From a bacterium (lineage in GTDB: Bacteria > B130-G9): DNA of 6,519 nt. Below are positions 1 through 5,490 of this stretch, piece by piece. Each line of letters begins with the position of its first letter. Positions within the stretch are counted from its first letter, which is position 1. Below the pieces are notes generated by a model. That model saw only the letters and a program-made list of their open reading frames with translations, was not told the DNA's origin and made no database searches. The stretch is from contig JAGHCW010000113.1 in the NCBI GenBank assembly GCA_021160245.1, positions 1 to 6,519 of the forward strand. The letters run 5' to 3'. Position numbers and translations under genes: made by a program.

Positions 1-782
1 GACCCAGGTGGTACGAGCGTGAGAGGCCGAGGCGGCATATCGGCAGCATGCTCGTTGTCGCGTCGTTACTTCTCGGACTAACTGGAGTTTTGCTCGTTCC
101 CTCAGCGAGAGCAAGGGTCTCCGGTCTCTTCACGTCGCAATTCAGCATCAGGCAGATAATCCTTGTCGGGAAAGACGGATTCGATATGAGCGAGGTCACA
201 AGCTGCTGCCTCAGCAATATGGGTCGCTCGCTCATCACGTCTTCGTCCGATGAGATACTTGAGAGGGTGGGTCGGTTGCCCTCGGTAAAGGGAGTGAGTT
301 TAAGGAAGCAGCTGCCCTCAACAATGATCATCTATTTGCAGCCAAGAGAGCCCAGGTTCAAGACGATGCGTGAGGATAAATTGTGTGGTATTTCCGAGGA
401 CGGCTATATTCTGAGCGCGCAAGATCGAGGCCAGTTTGAGAGCTTGCCGGCTCTCTCCGGGCTTACCTACTCGCACACAGATAATATCACAAGGGTACGC
501 AATGAGTACTTCTCGGACATTGTCAGACTCTGCAACATGTTTAATGACGCAAGCTCCGAGAGCCGACTTGGACCCGAGGCGGTGATCGAGGCGGTTGACA
601 AATTGGAGGTGCGCGTGCGACCCACGAAGGCCGGACCAGTTCTAATCTTTTCTCTGGACGATTGCGATCGGCAAATGAAGAAGTACAGAAAAGCGATTCC
701 CACACTAGCGGAATACACGAGCAAATCTAAGATAGTGGACCTTAGATTTCGGGGTCAGATAGTATTGAGTAACAAGAATTGA
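1..782 (+). CDS. ftsQ: Cell division protein FtsQ (5' end cut by window)
   Basis: FtsQ is a bitopic membrane protein that scaffolds the divisome, bridging early proteins and the septal synthase complex through a periplasmic POTRA domain. The frame is open from the left edge. Codons before the ATG at 48 encode a strongly basic stretch (PRWYERERPRRHIGS), followed at once by a membrane segment (MLVVASLLLGLTGVLLV). This cytoplasmic-tail-then-anchor layout suggests the true start lies upstream of the window, with the ATG at 48 internal; GAGG at 29-32 is too far from that ATG to be convincing. Numbering from that Met, a POTRA-like region spans about residues 33-100 (GRSLIT, then LPSVKGVSLRKQLP, typical of FtsQ/DivIB), followed by the beta domain with SEDGYIL, ending in VDLRFRGQIVLSNKN, the usual FtsQ finish. 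The stop is 21 bases before ftsA, so the genes are probably cotranscribed. Family assignment is strong from motifs and neighbours; the exact start is unknown. Confidence 0.88.
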   Translation, partial: PRWYERERPRRHIGSMLVVASLLLGLTGVLLVPSARARVSGLFTSQFSIRQIILVGKDGFDMSEVTSCCLSNMGRSLITSSSDEILERVGRLPSVKGVSLRKQLPSTMIIYLQPREPRFKTMREDKLCGISEDGYILSAQDRGQFESLPALSGLTYSHTDNITRVRNEYFSDIVRLCNMFNDASSESRLGPEAVIEAVDKLEVRVRPTKAGPVLIFSLDDCDRQMKKYRKAIPTLAEYTSKSKIVDLRFRGQIVLSNKN

Positions 783-792
783 TGTCGGTTTC

Positions 793-800
793 AAGGAGAG
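793..800 (+). promoter_or_regulatory. Shine-Dalgarno site of ftsA
   Basis: AAGGAGAG lies within the 21-base ftsQ-ftsA gap, with its core about 5-7 bases before the ATG at 804. This supports that start and independent translation initiation of ftsA on a shared transcript. Confidence 0.75.
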
Positions 801-803
801 CGT

Positions 804-2102
804 ATGTTTCATAGAAGAGTGCCCCTAATCTGTGCCCTTGACATCGGCTCGTCCAAGATACGTGCGGTGATTGCGGAGCTAATCGAGAGCGATCAGGACG
901 CCGACTCGGCCAATGACAGCAAGTCCCAAGCGCCGCTCAAGGTCGTTGGGCGGGCGGAGAAACCGTCGAGTGGCATAGTAGGAGGGGAAATAGTCAATGT
1001 GGAGCAGGCGGCTAGTTCGATAAGGGACGCTGTGGACGCCGCATCGGTCATGGCATCCGTTGACATAAGGGAGGTTGTGGTCTCATTCAATGGCCGCCAT
1101 CTAAGGTCAGTCAACAGCGATGGTAGAATCTCACTCACCAGCACATCGGCATCTGATGACGTCCAACCGGTGAGGGAGATTTCCGAAGCGGATATCCAGC
1201 GAGCGCTCAATAGCGCAAGGTCTGTTACCGTCCGCTCAGACGAGAACATGCTCCATACTATACCACTAGATTTCTCTGTGGATGAGACGCGTCACATCAA
1301 GGACCCACGAGGCAAGACGGCGGCGCGGCTGGCGGCCAATGTTAGGTCCATCATTGCGCCGCAGAGCGCGGTTTCAGACCTAGATAGGGCGCTTGATGGC
1401 GCGCGGCTCGAGTCGAGAGATAGAGTTTTGCAGTCTCTTGCCGCGGCCAAAGCGTGCTTGAAGCAGGATGAAATGGAGGAGGGAACTCTCCTAATAGATA
1501 TCGGCAAGGGCACAACCCACTCCGTTATCGTTTGGGGCGGAGTCCCGAGATACACAAGCTGTGTAGCAATGGCCGGCGATTTCGTAACGGCAGATGTAGC
1601 TCACGCAGCCAAGTGCAATAACGACAAAGCCGAGAAGATCAAAATCATGACCGGCTGTGGCAGTGACGACGCACAACCTGTGGAAGGCCGTCTGGAGTCG
1701 CTTGTGGCCCAGGATGACCAGCCCGGGCCGGACCCAAAAGTCATGCTGGCAATTGCCGCTCGTTATTCAGAGCTTTTCCTGACGATTAGGGATGACATCC
1801 GTCGAGCAAAGGCGGAGCACTTCATCAAGCTAGGCGTCGTCCTGACGGGGGGCGGTTCTTGCTGTTTCGGCATCGAGCGGTTGGCCGCGAGGATTTTTGG
1901 CGTTTCCGCCAAGAGGGACCTGTGCATGGGAGCAGGTTGCTTTGACGCCTCGTTGCGGCATCCGCGATTCTCTACGGTTACAGGGCTGCTTCTCCATACA
2001 CTGGACCCATTTACAAGGTCGGACCTCTTGCCCAATGAAGCGCCTTCGTTCATCAGACGGGCATGGAATGCAATTACTTGCAGGGATTTTGTTCTTACTT
2101 AG
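804..2102 (+). CDS. ftsA: Cell division protein FtsA, divergent
   Basis: FtsA is an actin-family ATP-binding protein that anchors FtsZ to the cytoplasmic membrane and recruits later divisome proteins. The 432 residues match the usual length. The phosphate-1 motif is LDIGSSK (residues 12-18). Domain 1C covers roughly residues 85-165 (EVVVSFNGRHLRSVNSDG, then ISEADIQRAL and the LHTIPLDF segment). IKDPRGKTAARLAANV (165-180) is typical FtsA. The phosphate-2 motif is DIGKGTTH (232-239), where most FtsA have DIGGGTTD or similar. The adenosine motif is VVLTGGGS (345-352). The C terminus, SFIRRAWNAITCRDF, resembles the amphipathic membrane-targeting helix. It lies between ftsQ and the ftsZ-family gene in the standard dcw order, with a good ribosome binding site. 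MreB or a pilus-type PilM are alternatives, but the 1C domain, C-terminal helix and neighbours favour FtsA. The altered phosphate-2 motif may affect nucleotide handling; this is inference. Confidence 0.92.
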   Translation: MFHRRVPLICALDIGSSKIRAVIAELIESDQDADSANDSKSQAPLKVVGRAEKPSSGIVGGEIVNVEQAASSIRDAVDAASVMASVDIREVVVSFNGRHLRSVNSDGRISLTSTSASDDVQPVREISEADIQRALNSARSVTVRSDENMLHTIPLDFSVDETRHIKDPRGKTAARLAANVRSIIAPQSAVSDLDRALDGARLESRDRVLQSLAAAKACLKQDEMEEGTLLIDIGKGTTHSVIVWGGVPRYTSCVAMAGDFVTADVAHAAKCNNDKAEKIKIMTGCGSDDAQPVEGRLESLVAQDDQPGPDPKVMLAIAARYSELFLTIRDDIRRAKAEHFIKLGVVLTGGGSCCFGIERLAARIFGVSAKRDLCMGAGCFDASLRHPRFSTVTGLLLHTLDPFTRSDLLPNEAPSFIRRAWNAITCRDFVLT

Positions 2103-2104
2103 CA

Positions 2105-2135
2105 GGAGTCGGGGCTATCCTAACGGGACTCCCCG
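2105..2135 (+). repeat. Inverted repeats just after ftsA
   Basis: GGAGTC (2105-2110) can pair with GACTCC (2127-2132) across a 16-base loop. CGGG (2124-2127) can alternatively pair with CCCG (2132-2135) around the loop ACTC. The two pairings share bases and exclude each other. No clear U-tract follows directly, so I do not call a terminator. It begins three bases after the ftsA stop, and its role, if any, is unknown. Confidence 0.3.
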
Positions 2136-2163
2136 GTCAAATACTTTTCTCAGTGATTTATTG

Positions 2164-2179
2164 AATATGGAAACATATT
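2164..2179 (+). promoter_or_regulatory. Perfect hairpin with GAAA loop before ftsZ RBS
   Basis: AATATG (2164-2169) pairs perfectly with CATATT (2174-2179) around the loop GAAA, a GNRA-type tetraloop. The stem ends two bases before the ftsZ Shine-Dalgarno sequence. In RNA it would place a compact structure at the edge of the ribosome footprint, so a translational or mRNA-stability role is plausible. As DNA it could also be a palindromic protein-binding site. The stem is AU-rich and only moderately stable. Confidence 0.4.
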
Positions 2180-2181
2180 GC

Positions 2182-2189
2182 GGAGGTGA
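2182..2189 (+). promoter_or_regulatory. Strong Shine-Dalgarno site of ftsZ-like gene
   Basis: GGAGGTGA is an extended match to the 16S rRNA tail, nine bases before the ATG at 2199. It fixes the start of the ftsZ-like gene, and hence its roughly 40-residue N-terminal extension. It is the strongest ribosome binding site in the cluster, consistent with FtsZ normally being more abundant than FtsA and FtsQ. Confidence 0.8.
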
Positions 2190-2198
2190 AAGACGACG

Positions 2199-3380
2199 AT
2201 GAACACAACAGAAGTGGTTCCATCCACACCCCCGAGCGGGCCTCTTGTCATAGGCGGCCAGCTTGAGCAGCTCAGCAGAACAATGCCATTCGTCCAGTTT
2301 GCGACGTCCAGACCAAAGCCAGCCGTTGCAGGAGTGCTTGTCGCCGGTGTAGGCGGCGATGGCTGCATGCTTATCGAGCAGATGCAGGAGCAATGCGACG
2401 ACGCCCTCGACTTCGTTGCTTTGGATACGGACAATATGTCGCTTGAGCGACTTAGAATGACCAATAAGATACTGCTAGGAAGCGACGCCGGCGATAAGAT
2501 AGGCACAGGCGGAGACAGGGCAAAGGGGAAAGCCGCTGCCGAAGAGGCCTTAGAGGAATGGCAGAAGCTGGTTCGGGACTATGGGATGGTGCTGATCGTA
2601 GCCGGAATGGGTGGCGGAACGGCCTCCGGCGCGGCCGGATATCTGGCCCTGCTGGCGAGGCAGGCGGGCGCCTTAACGATAGCCATTGTCTCATCGCCCT
2701 TTGAATACGAATGCCAGCAGAAGGCCGAGAATGCCGCATTGGGCATCGCCGAGCTTGAAAAAAGCGCAGATAGCATCATCGTCCTGCCGAACGATAGGAT
2801 ATTCTCACAGGATACTAAGATCACCTATTATGACGCGCTGAGGCGCCGCGACCAGTATTTGATAGACATCGTTTTGGGCATGACAGACCTCGTGTTTCTG
2901 CCGGCGAAGATGAAGATCGATTTCGGCTCCATCAAGACCGTGATAGAGGGCGGCGGAACAATGGTGGTCGCCACTGCCGAGGCTTCTGGAGAGAATAGAG
3001 TTGATGAGCTCGTCGAGAGCTTGATGAACAATGGCATAGTGGACCATCCCCCGATGTCGAGCGCAAGAGCGCTGCTACTCGTAACAACAATAGGCTACAA
3101 CGTAACTGCCTATGACGGACTCAAGGTCAAGTCAAGAATTACAGCGACCGTCCATCCAAATGCAAAGGTATTCTGCAGCACTAGGCTGGTTGAGAACCCC
3201 AGTGATGGCATCTCCGCAACTCTGATCGCAACCCACTTCGATGTGGAAGTGAAGTCCAATGCGGACACCATGGAGTTCAACAAGATATTCACAATCGAGC
3301 AGATCAACAGCGCTGACCTAACCCATGGGGTCCACGTTCCAGCATACAAGCGAATAAAACTTGAGTGCAAAGAACAGTGA
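2199..3380 (+). CDS. ftsZ: FtsZ-family GTPase with degenerate T7 and T1 loops
   Basis: This is a tubulin/FtsZ-family protein of 393 residues, normally the polymer-forming GTPase of the division ring. A roughly 40-residue extension precedes the first strand. Motifs in order are T1 AGVGGDG (49-55, canonical GVGGGGGN, here missing the Gly run and Asn), T2 DTDNMSL (76-82), T3 IGTGGDR (101-107), T4 GMGGGTASG (136-144, canonical GGGTGTG or GGGTGSG), T5 SSPFEYE (165-171) and T6 LPNDR (196-200). The T7 loop reads KIDFGS (239-244), against canonical NxDFxD. The first catalytic-loop residue is Lys and the last Asp is Ser; only the middle Asp241 remains. The C-terminal domain runs to about residue 350. 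After a linker of only about 25 residues comes HVPAYKRIKL (379-388), resembling the conserved C-terminal peptide that binds FtsA. Position after ftsQ-ftsA supports a role in division. It could be the sole FtsZ of a divergent lineage or a specialised paralogue (FtsZ-like). Confidence 0.88.
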   Translation: MNTTEVVPSTPPSGPLVIGGQLEQLSRTMPFVQFATSRPKPAVAGVLVAGVGGDGCMLIEQMQEQCDDALDFVALDTDNMSLERLRMTNKILLGSDAGDKIGTGGDRAKGKAAAEEALEEWQKLVRDYGMVLIVAGMGGGTASGAAGYLALLARQAGALTIAIVSSPFEYECQQKAENAALGIAELEKSADSIIVLPNDRIFSQDTKITYYDALRRRDQYLIDIVLGMTDLVFLPAKMKIDFGSIKTVIEGGGTMVVATAEASGENRVDELVESLMNNGIVDHPPMSSARALLLVTTIGYNVTAYDGLKVKSRITATVHPNAKVFCSTRLVENPSDGISATLIATHFDVEVKSNADTMEFNKIFTIEQINSADLTHGVHVPAYKRIKLECKEQ

Positions 3381-3402
3381 GGCCAGCGCCTCGAGCAAAT
3401 CA

Positions 3403-4350
3403 ATGTCACCTCCAGAAGCACTGAAGCCAAGAGCTCTTCGGCCGGGGGCAACTGTTGGACTAGTTGCCCCATCGGGCCCGGTTGATGCGATGGCGATCAA
3501 GAGCGCGGCCGAGTTCATTCGGAGCCGGGGCTTTCACGTCACGTTCGCAGACCACATTCTCTGCTCCAAAGGCTACCTCGCCGGAACTGACGAGGAACGG
3601 GCGGCGGACCTAAACGCCATGCTGGGCGACCCGAAAATCGACGCGATATTCCTTGCCAAAGGTGGCTTTGGCTCCGCGAGATTGCTGAACCTCATAGACT
3701 ATGACGCAGTGAGGCGCGATCCCAAGCCGCTCGTTGGATTCAGCGACGCGACGGCGCTGCAGCTCGCGCTTCTTAATCGCTGCCGGTTAATTTCATTTTA
3801 CGGACCACTCGCGACAATCGACTTCACTCATAGCCGCGCCTCGTTCTGTTTCAAGGCCCTCTTGAGCGCGTTGAACGCCGAAAGGGGGTGGCAACTTATT
3901 CCGCGTCCCTGGCCAAAGACCATGAAGGCGCTTTCCGAGGGCCGCACCGAGGGACGGCTCATTGGTGGTTGCCTCTCCGTCCTCGCCTCGCTCTTAGGCA
4001 CGCCATTTATGCCCAATATGGATGGCGCCATCCTCTTCCTCGAGGACGTGGACGAGCCACCCTACAGGATAGACCGTTATCTAACCCAGCTTGAACTCGC
4101 CGGCGCCCTATCCTCAATCGCAGGGGTCCTGCTCGGCGCGTTCACCAGATGCCGTCCCCGCCGGAGCCGCCCGTCATGCTCAGCGCATGATGTTCTTGCC
4201 GAGAAGTTCGTTGGCCGAGGCTATCCCGTCATCGCAGGCCTACCATTTGGGCACATTGCGAGAAAAATAACGCTGCCTCAGGGATTGCGCCTCAAAATCG
4301 ACACCGAATCCCAGGATATGCTGGCCCTCGACCCCTCCTGCAGGTTATAG
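3403..4350 (+). CDS. ldcA: Muramoyltetrapeptide LD-carboxypeptidase (peptidase S66)
   Basis: S66 enzymes are serine peptidases that remove the terminal D-Ala from murein tetrapeptides at an L,D bond in cytoplasmic peptidoglycan recycling; MccF relatives instead cleave microcin C-type compounds. From the ATG at 3403 the protein has 315 residues, typical of the family. It opens with LRPGATVGLVAPSGPVD. The motif AKGGFGSARLL (85-95) is followed by the nucleophile elbow GFSDATAL (Ser114). Glu214 lies in LFLEDVDEPPYRIDRYLTQL, and His284 in GLPFGHIARK. Together these form the Ser-Glu-His triad of LdcA. An in-frame TTG at 3361 would overlap ftsZ by 20 bases and add 14 Ser/Ala-rich residues; I prefer the ATG, 22 bases after the ftsZ stop, although neither start has a strong ribosome binding site. 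It is probably cotranscribed with the division genes, which fits a wall-peptide role better than microcin immunity. Confidence 0.88.
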   Translation: MSPPEALKPRALRPGATVGLVAPSGPVDAMAIKSAAEFIRSRGFHVTFADHILCSKGYLAGTDEERAADLNAMLGDPKIDAIFLAKGGFGSARLLNLIDYDAVRRDPKPLVGFSDATALQLALLNRCRLISFYGPLATIDFTHSRASFCFKALLSALNAERGWQLIPRPWPKTMKALSEGRTEGRLIGGCLSVLASLLGTPFMPNMDGAILFLEDVDEPPYRIDRYLTQLELAGALSSIAGVLLGAFTRCRPRRSRPSCSAHDVLAEKFVGRGYPVIAGLPFGHIARKITLPQGLRLKIDTESQDMLALDPSCRL

Positions 4351-4734
4351 TCTCTTGCCAGTTATCTGCACTTAGCACGCGCTAGGCTCCCCGTTTCTAT
4401 TCCGCCATAGACAATATCAAAGCCTGCTCGCGCCAATGATGAACTCACTCCACGAGAGCGGACGACGACTTCATGTCTGCCGCTTCCAAAATCGAACAAG
4501 TACTCATGCACAAAGACAGAATAGCAGAGTAACAACACCGATTCCAATGATCCGCAGATCACACGCAGAATCAGATCGGCTTAACCGGGGCATGCGTTTT
4601 TCAAACAAATGATGTAGTGTACGTTGAAATCAAGAAAAGGCTGTGTCTAGTTTGGCAACATACTGTGTACCAACATGCAACATCCAGGGCGTATTATATC
4701 TAGTTAGCAAGGCAGGATGCCCTACGCCGATCGT
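4351..4734. other. Intergenic gap with no convincing gene
   Basis: About 380 bases separate the LD-carboxypeptidase stop from the next ribosome binding site. I see no tRNA-like fold and no clear intrinsic terminator. A weak inverted repeat (CTTAGC 4371-4376 with GCTAGG 4381-4386, one G-U pair, loop ACGC) sits 20 bases after the stop but lacks a U-tract. TTTCAA at 4599-4604 is inverted as TTGAAA at 4624-4629. CAACAT occurs three times between about 4655 and 4685. TATTAT and TATATC at 4692-4700 look like -10 elements, but no matching -35 is placed properly. The MBL gene's promoter probably lies here; I cannot place it. Confidence 0.5.
4362..4562 (-). pseudogene. Weak 66-residue ORF, possibly a gene remnant
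   Basis: A GTG at 4562 opens a 66-residue frame on the minus strand with no recognisable ribosome binding site. Its second half contains SLARAGFDIVYGGI, which faintly recalls the AxRALRDAGFEVIYTGL segment of the cobalamin-binding domain in methylmalonyl-CoA mutases. The HDRG-type upstream context is not intact (SRGV follows several unrelated residues) and nothing homologous-looking continues beyond the stop. It may be a decayed fragment or chance. I include it because it is the only protein-like signal in this gap, not because I believe it is expressed. Confidence 0.13.
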
Positions 4735-4741
4735 GGAGGAG
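4735..4741 (+). promoter_or_regulatory. Shine-Dalgarno site of MBL gene
   Basis: GGAGGAG ends eight bases before the ATG at 4750, ideal spacing. It favours that start over the in-frame ATG at 4717, which would place this site inside the coding sequence and has no comparable site of its own. Confidence 0.75.
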
Positions 4742-4749
4742 ACCTCATA

Positions 4750-5490
4750 ATGAAAAATCACGCGCAGAGCGAGATTCAAATAACGACTGTATTCGACAAC
4801 TACGCCTTCCAAGCCCCGCTCAAGACAGCATGGGGATACGCATGTGTCGTAACGGGGCTTGACAAGACAGTGCTTTTCGACACGGGCGGAGACGGCGCCG
4901 TGCTTTTGGCAAACATGAAAGCGCTCAATATCGATCCGAGTTCGATTGACTATGTCTTTTTGTCCCACATAGACGGCGATCACACGGATGGCCTTGCGCA
5001 CTTCTTGGCCGTCAATCCGAATGTTACGGTTCATCTACTTGACTCGTTCCCAAGTGATTTCATGGCCGAGACCCGTCGCCTCGGCGCGAAGGTGCATCCT
5101 GTCGATGGGCCGGAACAGATTTTCGAGACTGCATTTACAACCGGAGTAATTGGACAACTTCGGAGTGAGCATTCTTTAATAGTAGATTTGGGAGAGATCG
5201 CTGCGATCATAACGGGATGTGCCCATCCGGGGATCGCCACGATCGTCGCCCGGGCAAGAGAGATCGTGGATGCTAAGCCCTTCTTAATAACCGGGGGATT
5301 TCACCTCTTTCGATCGAACAAGAGTGAGATCAACGATGTGATCGCCGACCTCAAGGGCCTAGGCGTTAAATGGGCCGGGCCTTGCCACTGCACTGGCGAT
5401 TTGGGGATACATCTCTTCAAGGAAGCGTTTGGCGAGAACTTCATAAAAGTTGGAGTCGGCAAGACGATCAATCTCTCAACGCTCAAGTAG
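4750..5490 (+). CDS. Metallo-beta-lactamase-fold hydrolase, MJ0301/COG1237 type
   Basis: This is a 246-residue MBL-fold protein resembling the family that includes the archaeal enzyme annotated as dihydropterin-6-yl-methyl-aminobenzene ribofuranosyl phosphate synthase (MJ0301); most bacterial members have no assigned substrate. Early strands carry TVLFDTGGDGAVLLANM (40-56), typical of the fold. The metal motif reads SHIDGDHTDG (72-81): His73, Asp77 and His78 of HxHxDH are kept, but the second His is Asp75 (codon GAC, one base from CAC). Further expected ligands are His159 in TGCAHPG, with GGFHL (His185) and PCHCTG (His213), the signature of this subfamily. No signal peptide is visible, so it is probably cytoplasmic. 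It stands alone on the + strand after a long gap and ends overlapping the convergent radical SAM gene by eight bases. The fold is certain; the substrate is unknown, and the Asp substitution could change metal binding. Confidence 0.85.
   Translation: MKNHAQSEIQITTVFDNYAFQAPLKTAWGYACVVTGLDKTVLFDTGGDGAVLLANMKALNIDPSSIDYVFLSHIDGDHTDGLAHFLAVNPNVTVHLLDSFPSDFMAETRRLGAKVHPVDGPEQIFETAFTTGVIGQLRSEHSLIVDLGEIAAIITGCAHPGIATIVARAREIVDAKPFLITGGFHLFRSNKSEINDVIADLKGLGVKWAGPCHCTGDLGIHLFKEAFGENFIKVGVGKTINLSTLK

Noticed and set aside
893-1555. Minus-strand open frames opposite ftsA
   Set aside because: They lie wholly within a well-supported ftsA and show low-complexity Ser/Ala/Leu-rich translations without family motifs or ribosome binding sites.
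2105-2160. Terminator between ftsA and ftsZ
   Set aside because: The inverted repeats are weak and the only T-run (CTTTTC) lies about ten bases downstream of the stem, so read-through within one operon is more likely.
2452-2739. Arg/Pro-rich minus-strand frame opposite the ftsZ-like gene
   Set aside because: Its composition is typical of an antisense shadow, and the sense frame carries ordered FtsZ motifs throughout.
4371-4386. Hairpin after the LD-carboxypeptidase as an intrinsic terminator
   Set aside because: The stem is only six pairs with one G-U and is followed by CTCCCCG rather than a U-tract.
4655-4685. Three CAACAT copies as a repeat array or CRISPR-like element
   Set aside because: The units are six bases at irregular spacing, too short and few to distinguish from chance.
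4630-5034. 134-codon minus-strand frame running from the gap into the MBL gene
   Set aside because: More than half of it is antisense to the MBL gene including the metal motif; I see no recognisable domain and no ribosome binding site.
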